Notes: generated by a model not told the origin, from the sequence alone. Counted from the stretch's first letter, positions 18,248-27,975 are shown. The stretch: DNA of 64,000 nucleotides from Comamonas antarctica (GCF_013363755.1 NZ_CP054840.1:572001-636000), one strand, 5' to 3'. Made by a program: numbers and translations.

Positions 18248-19585
18248 TTACAGAGCGCGGATTTTCATCCCGACAATCGTCACCCCGTTTTCTGACCATG
18301 CAACCGGCTCACCCTGGTGCATGCGAGCGATCGCGCCAACGATGGCCAAGCCGAGGCCATGGTTGCTTTGCCCATGGCTGCGAGCAGGATCGCCGCGGAA
18401 GAATCGATCAAACAGGTGCGGAAGTATTTCTGGATCGATGGTATCTCCGCAGTTAGTGACGCTGAGCAACACGCGGCCTCCATCAGAGGGCTTGAAGGTG
18501 ACTTGGACGATCGAACCATTTTTTGCGTATCGGGTGGCGTTGCCCAGCAGGTTGGACAGTGCTCGGCGCAACAGCGGCACGTCAAAGGCGCCATGGGCAT
18601 CGCCCACCACCTTGGCGGTGAGGTCGGCCTCGGCCAGCGCCGCCTCGTGGTAGTCCAACACGTCTGCAGCCATCGATGCAAGGCTCGCAACGGGAACGCG
18701 GCGTGCGCCCACGCCCCGATCCGCCTGGGACAGGAACAGCATGTCGTTGACAATGCCGGTCAGGCGATGTAGTTCCTCCAGGTTGGAGGCTAGGACCTCT
18801 CGCATGTCCGCCTGTTCAGGGCGCCTTAGCGCCAGCTCATTGTTGGCAATGAGCGTGGCCAGTGGCGTGCACAACTCGTGCGCTACGTCGGCATTGAAGC
18901 CCTCCATCTGTGAGTAGGCCTTTTCGATGCGTTCCAGGAGCGCATTGAACTGGTCGATTAGGGGCACGAGTTCAAGGGGTTGTTCTGCGCCGTCGAGCCG
19001 GTGGTGCAGGTTGTCCGCCGACAACGCACGCGTCTGGCTGACCAGTCTTCGAACGGGCGCCAGGCCCAGGTTGACCAGGGAGAAGCCACCCAGCGAAACC
19101 ACGATGGCCCCTCCGATGGCTGCCACCAGCAAGGTAAGTGCAAGCCGGTGCAGCAGCTGGTTGTCCGTTTGGATGTCCAACGATAACCGGACGCGCAAAA
19201 CCTTGGAGGGGGGCTGGCCCGCAGTCTGTGCAACCTCGAACTGCCGTTGACGCCACACCGTCTTCGCATTCTGGTTGCGGGCATGGGCATAGAGGACAAA
19301 CCCATCGGCCTGCGCTAATTCGAGCGACAGATCTCCGTGTCCCACCAGGAAATCGTCGAGCTTGTGAGCGAGATCTTCCGAATTCTTGTGCTCTTTACTA
19401 TCCGCCAGTAGATGCCGAATGACGTTTTCCTTTTGCGCCAACGTGTCCTCTTGGCGATCACGAAAGTTGAACTCGGTCACCAGATACACGGCCAGGCAGA
19501 CCAAGCCCAAGCCTGCAAAGCTTTGCAACGCCAACCACCACGACAGCCTCTGGCGCAGTGAGCGATGTTGGATCAGTGCATTCAT
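18248..19585 (-). CDS. Heavy-metal two-component sensor histidine kinase (CzcS/CusS/CopS-like)
   Basis: This 445-residue inner-membrane kinase has a first membrane segment at residues 15-38, a periplasmic sensor region to about 150 and a second membrane segment at about 150-172. HAMP and HisKA domains follow, with phospho-acceptor H236 in NADVAHELCTPLATL, then an ATPase domain (N box GNATRYAKNG, G box HGLGLAIVGAIARMH). The usual HELRTPL reads HELCTPL, a tolerated change. The ATG at 19585 overlaps the stop of the response regulator by ATGA. The detected metal cannot be told from sequence. Confidence 0.9.
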   Translation of the reverse strand: MNALIQHRSLRQRLSWWLALQSFAGLGLVCLAVYLVTEFNFRDRQEDTLAQKENVIRHLLADSKEHKNSEDLAHKLDDFLVGHGDLSLELAQADGFVLYAHARNQNAKTVWRQRQFEVAQTAGQPPSKVLRVRLSLDIQTDNQLLHRLALTLLVAAIGGAIVVSLGGFSLVNLGLAPVRRLVSQTRALSADNLHHRLDGAEQPLELVPLIDQFNALLERIEKAYSQMEGFNADVAHELCTPLATLIANNELALRRPEQADMREVLASNLEELHRLTGIVNDMLFLSQADRGVGARRVPVASLASMAADVLDYHEAALAEADLTAKVVGDAHGAFDVPLLRRALSNLLGNATRYAKNGSIVQVTFKPSDGGRVLLSVTNCGDTIDPEILPHLFDRFFRGDPARSHGQSNHGLGLAIVGAIARMHQGEPVAWSENGVTIVGMKIRAL

Positions 19586-20268
19586 TCGTTGCGCTCTTCC
19601 ATGATGTAACCCATACCCCGAACGGTGTGCAGCAGTGCCTTCTCGAAGGGCGCGTCGATCTTGTTGCGCAAGCGCCGGATGGCGACCTCCACCACGTTGG
19701 TGTTGCTGTCGAAATTCATGTCCCACACCTGCTCGGCAATCTCGGTGCGCGACAGTACCTCGCCGTTTCTTCGCAGGAACAGCGTCAGAAGCTGGAACTC
19801 CTTGGCGGTCAGCTCCAACTTCTGACCGCTGCGGAACGCCTTGCGCCGCACCAAGTCCACGTCGAGATCGGCAAGGCGCAGTTGCGTGGGCTCTGCCGCA
19901 TCCCGTGTGCCATGCGTGCGCCTCAGGAGCACCTGGATGCGTGCGTTCAGTTCGGAAAACGCGAAGGGCTTGACCAGATAGTCGTCAGCACCTGTCTGCA
20001 GTCCCAGCACGCGGTCCTCGACGCTCACCCTCGCTGTCAACATCAAAACGGGTGTCTGCCTGGATTTACGAAAAGCGGTAAGGAGGCTGAAACCGTCGAT
20101 CCCTGGGAGCATCGCGTCCAGCACCAGCAGGTCGTGCCCGCCTTCGAGGGCCATGTGTAGCCCATCCACGCCGTTGTGGGCCACGTCCACCACGTAGCCG
20201 ACCTCTCCTAGTCCCTTGCGCAGGTACTCGGCAAGCTTGACTTCGTCTTCAATGAGCAAGATTTTCAT
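19582..20268 (-). CDS. Heavy-metal response regulator (CzcR/CusR/CopR-like, OmpR family)
   Basis: This 228-residue OmpR-type regulator has a receiver domain with acidic pocket E7/D8, phospho-acceptor D51 (LLVLDAMLPGIDG) and K at TLVKPF-like VKPFAFSEL. A winged-helix output domain follows (RTEIAEQVWDMNFDSNTNVV). I chose the ATG at 20268 by the family start MKILLIEDE. A CusR-like box lies 35 bp upstream, which suggests autoregulation. It is probably the regulator for all boxes in the island, since the second copy at 32955-33064 is destroyed. Confidence 0.93.
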   Translation of the reverse strand: MKILLIEDEVKLAEYLRKGLGEVGYVVDVAHNGVDGLHMALEGGHDLLVLDAMLPGIDGFSLLTAFRKSRQTPVLMLTARVSVEDRVLGLQTGADDYLVKPFAFSELNARIQVLLRRTHGTRDAAEPTQLRLADLDVDLVRRKAFRSGQKLELTAKEFQLLTLFLRRNGEVLSRTEIAEQVWDMNFDSNTNVVEVAIRRLRNKIDAPFEKALLHTVRGMGYIMEERNE

Positions 20269-20302
20269 GACGCCATTCTCGAAGCATGCGGGGCATTCGA
20301 AT

Positions 20303-20318
20303 ATTACGAATTTGTCAT
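20303..20318. promoter_or_regulatory. CusR/CopR-type box between the response regulator and a DUF4148 gene
   Basis: ATTACGAATTTGTCAT is an imperfect version of the 16792 palindrome. The right half TTTGTCAT is exact and the left half differs at two places. It lies 35 bp before the response regulator start (minus) and 108 bp before the secreted protein gene at 20426 (plus), so one site may serve both directions. Confidence 0.6.
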
Positions 20319-20425
20319 CTGGCTGTTGGTGTCTTGTCGCGGTTCGCTTTCTAAAGTTCATCTCGTGTCGCAAGGCATCGCCTAGGCAAATCGCCAAGGG
20401 CTTACCTGAACCCAGAGAAAAAACC

Positions 20426-20761
20426 ATGATTGTTCGCAAACCCCTAGCGCTTTCCCTGATCGCCCTTGCCATCGCGGCTCCAGGTTTGGCGTCTGCATCC
20501 TCGCTGTATCACCCCGCAGATGGCGAAGTGGGATTTACCACCCATCCCGACCATTTCCAGAGCGCGATGTCCCGTGCCGACGCTCTTCAGGCGGTGACCG
20601 TCGCCCGTAAGGACGGCACACTGGCGATCATCGCGCGCGGTGGTGCTCTGCCTGTCAAGGCAATGAACCCCTCCAAGACCCGTGAGCAGGTGCAACAGGA
20701 ATACCTGAGCATGTCTGCCGCTGAAAAACAGCGTATGAAGGAACTGTACTCCGGCAGCTGA
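20426..20761 (+). CDS. Small secreted DUF4148-like protein
   Basis: This 111-residue protein has a signal peptide (PLALSLIALAIAAPGLASA) followed by SSLYHPADGEVGFTTHPDHF, a central ARKDGTLAIIARGGALP and the motif KTREQVQQEYLSMSAAEK. It is a close paralogue of the gene at 33202. Both are divergent from a CzcR-type regulator with a shared box. Function is unknown; induction by metal is inferred from the box. Confidence 0.78.
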   Translation: MIVRKPLALSLIALAIAAPGLASASSLYHPADGEVGFTTHPDHFQSAMSRADALQAVTVARKDGTLAIIARGGALPVKAMNPSKTREQVQQEYLSMSAAEKQRMKELYSGS

Positions 20762-20838
20762 TTTTCAACGCATCGCCTCTATCCAGAGTCTATCCTTGCT
20801 CACACGAAGACTTCATTGTCGCGTGCTAGACTCAAAAA

Positions 20839-21198
20839 ATGCGCCGCTTGATAGCTGTTTTTATACTGGCATTGCTACCGCTCCAGTTCAGCTGGTCTGC
20901 GGTTGCTAGCTATTGCATGCATGAACGCGCTACGGCTCAGACACAACATGTGGGGCATCATGAGCATGAGCATGAGGCCAAAAGCGTGGTTGACCCAGCA
21001 GACAAGAACGGGAAAAACGCCGACCAGGTTGATTCCGATTGCTGGGTTTGCCATGGCGTCGGCATCGGCGTCTTCAACTTCTCCTATGCCAAGCAAGGCG
21101 GCTCTCACGACAGTAGTTTGGGTGCCCAGCCCAGCGAGCGGTTGGCTTGTGTAACGCCCAACCCCCCTGACCGCCCTCAGTGGTCCGTCCTCGCCTAA
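20839..21198 (+). CDS. czcI: CzcI-like small metal-efflux accessory protein (copy 1)
   Basis: This 119-residue protein has a signal peptide (LIAVFILALLPLQFSWSAVA), a His-rich stretch (QHVGHHEHEHE) and a Cys/His site (DCWVCHGVG), and ends with PPDRPQWSVLA. These are the features of CzcI proteins encoded in front of czcC in Cupriavidus-type clusters, where they are thought to modulate czc expression. It is the first gene of the czcICBA operon copy 1, with 157 bp to czcC. A TGCTAGACT sequence just before the start resembles an extended -10 box and recurs in front of copy 2. Confidence 0.85.
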   Translation: MRRLIAVFILALLPLQFSWSAVASYCMHERATAQTQHVGHHEHEHEAKSVVDPADKNGKNADQVDSDCWVCHGVGIGVFNFSYAKQGGSHDSSLGAQPSERLACVTPNPPDRPQWSVLA

Positions 21199-21355
21199 TC
21201 GGCGGGGCATCTCTCCTTCCTTCAGTCATTCGTGTCCGCCCCTCTGGCGGATGTAGTTGCGCGTGTCGCGGCTGTGATGAGCGACGAGTTGTCAGGCAAC
21301 TGCACGGATGCCACCCCGCCGATTCCTTTGTGTTTTGAAATCACTGGAGAATCGA

Positions 21356-22714
21356 ATGTTCAAGGGTATTTACCTTCAAGGAAAGCCGCAGGCATGGCGC
21401 GGCCGCAAGAAAATCGGGCTCGCAGCTAGCGCGGCGGCCATATTGCTGGTCGCCGCCTCCGGCAGTGCCCTTTCGCAGGGCGTGTCACAACGGCCCGTCG
21501 TTGGCGAGGAAGCACTTCAGACTGCCGCAACAGCACCCGCTACGCCGCTGTCGCTGACCAAGGCAATCGAACTGGCTTTGGAGGGAAGTCCCGAGGTGGC
21601 AGCGGCGACGCGCCAGTGGGAGGCAACCGAGGGGCAAGTTCTGCAAGGGCGCGCACGCCCCAATCCAGAGCTCGCCTATTCGCTGGAAGACGCGCGCTCC
21701 AGAACGCGCACGCAAAGTTGGCAGCTCAATCTTCCGGTGGAACTGGGGGGGAAGCGTGCTGCGCGCACCAAGGCAGCTGAAAAGTCCCGCGAGCAGGCGC
21801 AGGCCCAGCTCAACGAGCTGAAGGCAGCCTTGCGAGCCAACGTGGCTGCAGCCTATTTCGACGTGCTGACTGCGCAAGAGCGCCTGGTGCTCGCCAAGGA
21901 CAGCGTGGCGCTGGCCAAGTCTTCAACCGACACTGTCGCCAAGCGGGTGGCTGCCGGCAAAGTGTCGCCTGTCGAAGAGTCCAAGGCCCGGGTTGCGGAA
22001 GCGGGTATTCGCGTCGAGCTCGCCCAGGCTGCGAGCGAACAACGCAATGCCCGGTCTCGTCTGTTCACGCTATTGGGAAAGATCGAAGCGCCTTTCACGG
22101 TCCTGGAGGGCAAGGCTGACAACCTCCCCCCTGTACCGAAACTCGCCGATCTTCAGTCCCTTATTTCTTCTTCGCCAGCGGTTGTCCTGGCAAGGATCGA
22201 GGTGGATCGACGCAAGGCCTTGACCGACCTGGAACAAAGCAAGCGGGTGCCGGACATCACCGTCAGCGCTGGTATACAGCGCAGCAACGAAACGCAGCGA
22301 AACATTCTTCTTTTCGGTGTCTCCGTACCTCTGCCCGTGTTTGACCGAAACCAAGGCAATCTCCTCGAAGCACTGAAGCTGGAGGACAAGGCCCGAGACG
22401 AGTTGCAGGGGGCCACCGTGCGCCTGCACAGCGAAGTGGCGCAGGCCCAGGAGAGGCTGTCCACGATCACGGCAGAGGTCCAGTCACTGCGTCAGGACGT
22501 CCTTCCGGGCGCGAAGTCCGCTTACGACGCCGCAACCATTGGTTTCGAAAACGGCAAGTTCAATTTCCTGGAGGTACTCGATGCGCAGCGCACCTACTTC
22601 ACCGCCAAATCCCAATATCTCAAAGCACTTGGCGAGGCACATCGCGCAGCAGCCGATGTTGACCGTCTGCTGGGCGGCCCTGCCGGTCCACGCCTGATCG
22701 CAACGCAGAACTGA
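21356..22714 (+). CDS. czcC: CzcC outer-membrane factor of the Co/Zn/Cd efflux pump (copy 1)
   Basis: This 452-residue TolC-family channel has a signal region (residues 20-40, ASAAAILLVAASGSALSQG) and two outer-membrane-efflux repeats rich in long helices (ARPNPELAYSLEDARSRTRT, then KRVPDITVSAGIQRSNETQR). It connects CzcA and CzcB to the outside. I chose the ATG at 21356 because GGAGAAT precedes it. CzcB begins 2 bp after its stop. Confidence 0.93.
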   Translation: MFKGIYLQGKPQAWRGRKKIGLAASAAAILLVAASGSALSQGVSQRPVVGEEALQTAATAPATPLSLTKAIELALEGSPEVAAATRQWEATEGQVLQGRARPNPELAYSLEDARSRTRTQSWQLNLPVELGGKRAARTKAAEKSREQAQAQLNELKAALRANVAAAYFDVLTAQERLVLAKDSVALAKSSTDTVAKRVAAGKVSPVEESKARVAEAGIRVELAQAASEQRNARSRLFTLLGKIEAPFTVLEGKADNLPPVPKLADLQSLISSSPAVVLARIEVDRRKALTDLEQSKRVPDITVSAGIQRSNETQRNILLFGVSVPLPVFDRNQGNLLEALKLEDKARDELQGATVRLHSEVAQAQERLSTITAEVQSLRQDVLPGAKSAYDAATIGFENGKFNFLEVLDAQRTYFTAKSQYLKALGEAHRAAADVDRLLGGPAGPRLIATQN

Positions 22715-22716
22715 AA

Positions 22717-24327
22717 ATGACTATGAACACCAGCAAATCCATCATCAGCAAAAAGCACTTGATCGCCATTGCCGCCGTCCTTGCATTGGGGGTCGGAGCG
22801 GGAGCCTTCATCCTTCAGGGCGGCGGTAAACCCAAAGCCGCGGCCGCCGAGGGTGATGGCCACGGTCACGGCGGCCACACCGAGGCCAAGGAGCACGGCG
22901 ATGGTGAGCACCATGGCAAAGGCGGGAAAAAGGGCCACGACGATGACAAGGGCCATGCGGACGGCGAGCACCACGAAGAGAGCGAAGCCAAGGGTGCCCA
23001 TGGCGGCACCGTTTTCAAGGAAGGCGATTTCAGTCTGGAAGCACTGCTGTCGGAAGATGGTGGCGAGCCTCGGCTGCGAATCTGGCTGTTCGACAAAGAC
23101 AAGGCGCTACCCCTGAACGCGGCAACGGTCACGGCAACAGTGACCCGCCCGACGGACGAAAAGCAAAAGCTGACATTTGCTGCGGAAAAAGACAACCTGG
23201 TCAGCCGCGAGATCGTTGCCGAACCCCATGCGTTCGACATCGAGATCATTGCGCAGACTGCCACAGAGCCCTTCATGTTCGTGATGAGCAAGGAAGAAGG
23301 AAAGATCGAACTGACCGACGCACAGATCAAGGCGGCATCGATCAGTGTGGACACCGTGTCGGCAGCCAACATCAAGACGGCACTGCTTTTGCCCGGCGAG
23401 ATCCGGCTGAACGAAGACCGCACTTCGCACGTTGTCCCCCGTCTTGCGGGAGTGGTGGAAAGTGTCAGCGCCAACCTTGGCCAAGTCGTCAAGAAAGGGC
23501 AGGTGCTGGCCGCCATCGCAAGCCCGACCGCCTCAGAGCAGCGCAGCGAGTTGCAGACCGCTCAAAAGCGATTGGCGCTGGCCAAGACCACATACGAGCG
23601 GGAGAAGAAGCTGTGGGAGCAGAAGGTCTCGGCTGAACAGGACTACCTCCAGGCCAAGCAGGCCCTGAGCGAAGCGGAGGTGGCTGTAGCCAACGCCAAT
23701 CAGAAACTGAGTGCGCTGGGCCTGTCCACCTCGTCGGTGTCTGGTTTGAATCGCATCGAACTGCGTGCGCCTTTCAACGGCATCGTCATCGAGAAGCACC
23801 TTAGTCTCGGCGAAGCCGTGAAAGAAGATGCAGCCGTGTTCACCATCTCGGATCTCACCCAGGTGTGGGCGGAGATCAACGTTCCGGCAAAAGACCTGCC
23901 GTCGGTGAGGGTGGGCGAGAAGGTCACCATCAAGGCCACGGCGTTTGAGGCATCCGCCACTGGCACCGTCGCTTTTGTGGGCGCGCTGATCGGGGAGCAG
24001 ACCCGCACAGCGAAGGCCCGCGTGGTTCTGGAAAATCCCAAGGGCGCCTGGCGTCCCGGCCTGTTCGTGAACGTTGAAGTTGTGTCCGAAGAAACGGCGG
24101 CGCCTGTGACGATCTCGGCTGACGCCGTGCAGAACGTCGGAGAAAAGCCTGTTGTGTTCCTCAAGGTCAACGGCGGCTTCATTACCCAGCCAGTGAAACT
24201 TGGTCGAAGCGATGGCAAGCGGATCGAGGTCCTTCAGGGACTCAAGTCTGGTATGCCCTACGCCTCGACCGGCAGCTTCGTCGTGAAGTCTGAACTCGGC
24301 AAGGGATCTGCCGAACACACGCACTGA
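22717..24327 (+). CDS. czcB: CzcB membrane-fusion protein of the Co/Zn/Cd efflux pump (copy 1)
   Basis: This 536-residue periplasmic adaptor has an N-terminal membrane anchor (LIAIAAVLALGVGAGAFIL). A long His/Asp/Glu-rich stretch (about residues 45-95, with GHGHGGHTEAKEHGDGEHH) can bind Zn or Co. The lipoyl/hairpin and beta-barrel parts follow (NLGQVVKKGQVLAAIASP, ELRAPFNGIVIEKH). It links CzcA to CzcC. It is 2 bp after czcC and 15 bp before czcA. Confidence 0.93.
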   Translation: MTMNTSKSIISKKHLIAIAAVLALGVGAGAFILQGGGKPKAAAAEGDGHGHGGHTEAKEHGDGEHHGKGGKKGHDDDKGHADGEHHEESEAKGAHGGTVFKEGDFSLEALLSEDGGEPRLRIWLFDKDKALPLNAATVTATVTRPTDEKQKLTFAAEKDNLVSREIVAEPHAFDIEIIAQTATEPFMFVMSKEEGKIELTDAQIKAASISVDTVSAANIKTALLLPGEIRLNEDRTSHVVPRLAGVVESVSANLGQVVKKGQVLAAIASPTASEQRSELQTAQKRLALAKTTYEREKKLWEQKVSAEQDYLQAKQALSEAEVAVANANQKLSALGLSTSSVSGLNRIELRAPFNGIVIEKHLSLGEAVKEDAAVFTISDLTQVWAEINVPAKDLPSVRVGEKVTIKATAFEASATGTVAFVGALIGEQTRTAKARVVLENPKGAWRPGLFVNVEVVSEETAAPVTISADAVQNVGEKPVVFLKVNGGFITQPVKLGRSDGKRIEVLQGLKSGMPYASTGSFVVKSELGKGSAEHTH

Positions 24328-24342
24328 TCGCGGAGCGCATAC

Positions 24343-27300
24343 ATGTTTGAAAAACTCATTCGATTCTCGATCGAACAGCGATGGTTGGTGCTTCTAGCGG
24401 CCCTGGGCATGGCGGCGCTTGGCGTCTTCAGCTACCAAAAGCTGCCTATCGATGCGGTCCCTGACATCACGAACGTCCAGGTTCAGATCAACACCCAGGC
24501 CGCAGGCTACTCGCCTTTGGAGACTGAGCAGCGGGTTACATACCCCATTGAGACGGTCATGGCTGGCCTGCCAAACCTGGAGCAGACCAGGTCGCTTTCG
24601 CGGTACGGTCTGTCGCAGGTGACCGTCATTTTTAAAGACGGAACCGACATCTATTTTGCTCGCCAGCTCGTCAACGAGCGTATCCAGGAGGCGCGTGACA
24701 AGCTGCCTGCAGGCATCACGCCAGCGCTGGGGCCCATCTCGACCGGGCTGGGCGAAATCTATCTCTGGACTGTCGAAACCAAGGACGGGGCGAAGAAGCC
24801 TGACGGCTCGCCCTATACCGCGACAGACCTGCGCGAGATTCAGGACTGGATCATCAAGCCACAGCTGCGAAATGTTCCTGGCGTGACCGAGATCAACTCC
24901 ATTGGTGGCTTTGCCAAGGAGTACCAGATTGCACCCATCCCAGAACGACTGGCATCCTTGGGCGTGACATTGCAGGATGTAGTCACTGCGCTGGACCGCA
25001 ATAACGGCAACGTGGGCGCGGGCTATATCGAAAAGCGCGGCGAGCAGTACCTCATTCGCGCGCCCGGTCAAGTCAAATCGCTGGAAGACATTGGAAACGT
25101 GATCCTCAGCAGTGCCAACGGTGTTCCTGTGCGCGTGCGCGACGTGGCAGAGGTGGGCATTGGCCGAGAGCTGCGCACCGGTGCCGCAACCGACAACGGG
25201 CGCGAAGTGGTCCTCGGCACGGTGTTCATGCTGATCGGTGAGAACAGCCGGACCGTCTCGCAGGCAGTGGACAAGAAGATGTTGGAAGTCAACAAGAGCC
25301 TCCCAGAGGGAGTGCACGCGGTGACGGTCTACGACCGTACCGTGCTTGTTGACAAAGCCATCAGCACGGTGAAGAAGAACCTGCTGGAGGGCGCGGTTCT
25401 CGTGATCGTGATCCTGTTCCTCTTTCTGGGCAACATCCGCGCTGCCATCATCACGGCAATGGTCATCCCCTTGTCGATGCTCTTCACCTTCACGGGTATG
25501 GTCCAGTACAAGGTGAGCGCCAACCTGATGAGCCTGGGAGCGCTGGACTTCGGCATCATCATCGATGGCGCTGTGGTGATCGTTGAGAACTGCGTACGGC
25601 GCCTTGCCCATGCACAAGCGCACCACGGTCGGCCACTGACGCGGGCCGAGCGCTTCCATGAGGTGTTCTTGGCATCCCAGGAGTCAAGGCGCCCATTGCT
25701 GTTCGGCCAGCTCATCATCATGGTGGTGTACCTGCCCATCTTCGCGCTCACGGGGGTGGAAGGAAAGATGTTCCACCCCATGGCCTTCACTGTGGTCGCT
25801 GCTTTGGTGGGCGCAATGATCCTGTCGGTAACCTTCATCCCCGCAGCGGTAGCCTTGTTCATCGGCAATCGGGTCAGCGAGAAGGAGAACTTCCTGCTGG
25901 GCCATGCCAAGCGCTTGTACGGTCCGCTGCTCGACCGTGTCATGGCCGCAAAGGCGGTCGTACTGACCGCAGCCGCAGTTGCGGTGGTCTTGTGCGGCTT
26001 GATCGCCACGCGCATGGGCAGCGAGTTTGTGCCCAATCTCAATGAAGGCGACTTTGCGATCCAGGCGCTGCGCATCCCAGGCACCAGTCTTTCCCAGTCA
26101 GTCCAAATGCAGCAGCAGATTGAAAGGACCTTGAAAGAGAAATTCCCCGAGATCGAGCGCATTTTCGCCAGAACCGGAACAGCGGAGATCGCCTCAGACC
26201 CCATGCCGCCGAACATTTCGGACGGGTACATCATGCTCAAGCCAACGGCCGAATGGCCCGAACCTCGAAAAACCCGCGACGAACTACTCGCGGCGATTCA
26301 GGAAGTCATCGGGAAAATCCCCGGCAACAACTATGAGTTCTCCCAGCCCATTCAGCTGCGCTTTAACGAGCTGATCTCCGGGGTGCGCAGTGACGTGGCC
26401 GTGAAGATCTTCGGTGACGACATGGATGTCCTGAACAAGTCCGCTGAAGAAGTATCTGCGATGCTGCAGAAGATCCAAGGTTCCTCTGAGGTGAAGGTGG
26501 AGCAGACGACGGGCCTTCCTATGCTCACAGTGAACATCGACCGCCAAAAGGCCGCCCGCTATGGTCTGAACGTCGCCGACATCCAAGACACCGTGGCCAC
26601 CGCGATTGGTGGTCGTGAGGCGGGCACCATGTTCGAGGGAGACCGCCGGTTTGACATCTTGGTTCGCTTGCCTGAGGCACTGCGTAACGACTTGGAAGGG
26701 ATGAAGCGGCTGCCGATACCGCTGCCGCGTTCTGCCAGTGGTACGGATGCCAAGACGAACTTCATCCCGCTGGGCGAAGTGGCAACGTTCGAGCTCGCTC
26801 CTGGCCCGAATCAGGTGAGCCGAGAAAACGGCAAGCGCCGCATCGTCGTGAGCACCAACGTGCGCGGGCGCGATGTGGGCTCTTTCGTCGCAGAGGCTGA
26901 GCAAGGCCTGGCCCAGATCAAGATTCCTACCGGCTATTGGACGAGCTGGGGGGGAACCTTCGAGAACTTGCAGTCGGCCACTCAGCGCCTGCAGATCGTC
27001 GTGCCGGTGTCCCTGCTGCTGGTTTTTGTGCTGCTATTCGCTATGTTCGGCAACGTCAAGGATGGTCTGCTGGTCTTCACCGGCATCCCATTCGCTTTGA
27101 CGGGGGGCATCCTGGCGCTTTGGCTTCGCGACATTCCGATGTCTATCTCTGCGGCGGTCGGCTTCATCGCGCTTTCTGGGGTGGCCGTGCTCAATGGTCT
27201 GGTGATGATTTCGTACATCCGCAGCTTGAGGGAAGGCGGTGTGGGTCTTGACGAAGCAATCCGTGACGGAGCGCTCACCCGGCTACGGCCGGTTCTGATG

Positions 27301-27531
27301 ACTGCCCTTGTGGCCTCGCTGGGCTTCATTCCCATGGCCATTGCGACAGGTACCGGCGCTGAAGTCCAGCGTCCCCTGGCCACTGTAGTGATCGGCGGAA
27401 TTCTCTCGTCCACGCTGCTCACGCTTCTCGTACTGCCGATTCTTTACCGTCTGGCCCACCGACCCGATGAGGAAGATGAGGATGTGTCTGCTGAGCCATC
27501 GCATCCCCCGGACGTGTCTGCGCCCGTGTAG
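24343..27531 (+). CDS. czcA: CzcA RND proton/cation antiporter (copy 1)
   Basis: This 1062-residue HME-RND pump has 12 membrane segments and two large periplasmic loops. The transport triad D402, D408 and E415 falls exactly at the positions known for Cupriavidus CzcA (in ALDFGIIIDGAVVIVENC), which supports Co/Zn/Cd specificity of the HME1 type. The ends are intact (start MFEKLIRFSIEQRW). A hairpin follows 6 bp after the stop, then a small periplasmic gene. Confidence 0.95.
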   Translation: MFEKLIRFSIEQRWLVLLAALGMAALGVFSYQKLPIDAVPDITNVQVQINTQAAGYSPLETEQRVTYPIETVMAGLPNLEQTRSLSRYGLSQVTVIFKDGTDIYFARQLVNERIQEARDKLPAGITPALGPISTGLGEIYLWTVETKDGAKKPDGSPYTATDLREIQDWIIKPQLRNVPGVTEINSIGGFAKEYQIAPIPERLASLGVTLQDVVTALDRNNGNVGAGYIEKRGEQYLIRAPGQVKSLEDIGNVILSSANGVPVRVRDVAEVGIGRELRTGAATDNGREVVLGTVFMLIGENSRTVSQAVDKKMLEVNKSLPEGVHAVTVYDRTVLVDKAISTVKKNLLEGAVLVIVILFLFLGNIRAAIITAMVIPLSMLFTFTGMVQYKVSANLMSLGALDFGIIIDGAVVIVENCVRRLAHAQAHHGRPLTRAERFHEVFLASQESRRPLLFGQLIIMVVYLPIFALTGVEGKMFHPMAFTVVAALVGAMILSVTFIPAAVALFIGNRVSEKENFLLGHAKRLYGPLLDRVMAAKAVVLTAAAVAVVLCGLIATRMGSEFVPNLNEGDFAIQALRIPGTSLSQSVQMQQQIERTLKEKFPEIERIFARTGTAEIASDPMPPNISDGYIMLKPTAEWPEPRKTRDELLAAIQEVIGKIPGNNYEFSQPIQLRFNELISGVRSDVAVKIFGDDMDVLNKSAEEVSAMLQKIQGSSEVKVEQTTGLPMLTVNIDRQKAARYGLNVADIQDTVATAIGGREAGTMFEGDRRFDILVRLPEALRNDLEGMKRLPIPLPRSASGTDAKTNFIPLGEVATFELAPGPNQVSRENGKRRIVVSTNVRGRDVGSFVAEAEQGLAQIKIPTGYWTSWGGTFENLQSATQRLQIVVPVSLLLVFVLLFAMFGNVKDGLLVFTGIPFALTGGILALWLRDIPMSISAAVGFIALSGVAVLNGLVMISYIRSLREGGVGLDEAIRDGALTRLRPVLMTALVASLGFIPMAIATGTGAEVQRPLATVVIGGILSSTLLTLLVLPILYRLAHRPDEEDEDVSAEPSHPPDVSAPV

Positions 27532-27536
27532 TTGAA

Positions 27537-27565
27537 ACGGTCCCGCTCGCTGATTGCGGGACCGT
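27537..27565 (+). terminator. Hairpin between czcA and the small czc-linked gene (copy 1)
   Basis: ACGGTCCCGC (27537-27546) pairs perfectly with GCGGGACCGT (27556-27565) across a 9-base loop. It is followed by CCCCTTTCTCC, a poor U-tract. It may act as a partial terminator or mRNA stabiliser that sets lower or separate expression of the next gene. The same position in czc copy 2 also has a hairpin. Confidence 0.6.
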
Positions 27566-27594
27566 CCCCTTTCTCCAACCCCTAAGGAACTGTC

Positions 27595-27975
27595 ATGAAA
27601 CTCTCCCAACTCATTCTCGCCCTGTCAGTGTCGATCTCGGGCGCAGCCTTCGCTGCGGACAATCACGGCCACGACCTAAAGCCGATGCACGGTGGTGCTG
27701 TCGCAGAAGCCAAGGAGGTCGAGTACGAATTCGTTGCCAGCGCCGACAAGCTGCAGCTCTATATGCGCGACCATGGAAAGCCAGTTGCCGTGGCGGGAAT
27801 GACCGCCAAGGTCACGCTGCTGGCAGGCAGCGAGAAACAGGATGTCCAGCTCCAAGCCGGTGACGGCAAGCTGGAAGCCACGGGCAGTTTCAAAGTCCCC
27901 GCCGGTACCAAAGCCGTCGTCGCCGTTTCGAAGGCCGGCAAGTCGGTTGCCTCCGTTCGCTTCACGCTGAAGTAG
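27595..27975 (+). CDS. Small periplasmic czc-linked protein (copy 1)
   Basis: This 126-residue protein has a signal peptide (LSQLILALSVSISGAAFA) and a His-rich mature start (DNHGHDLKPMHGGAVAEAKE). The beta-rich remainder contains VEYEFVASADKLQLYMRDHG and ends in SVASVRFTLK. I do not know a named family. The same gene follows czcA in copy 2 (45477-45851) with clear similarity. The MHGG segment also resembles the His-rich linker of CzcB. A role as a periplasmic metal carrier for the pump is plausible but inferred. Confidence 0.75.
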   Translation: MKLSQLILALSVSISGAAFAADNHGHDLKPMHGGAVAEAKEVEYEFVASADKLQLYMRDHGKPVAVAGMTAKVTLLAGSEKQDVQLQAGDGKLEATGSFKVPAGTKAVVAVSKAGKSVASVRFTLK

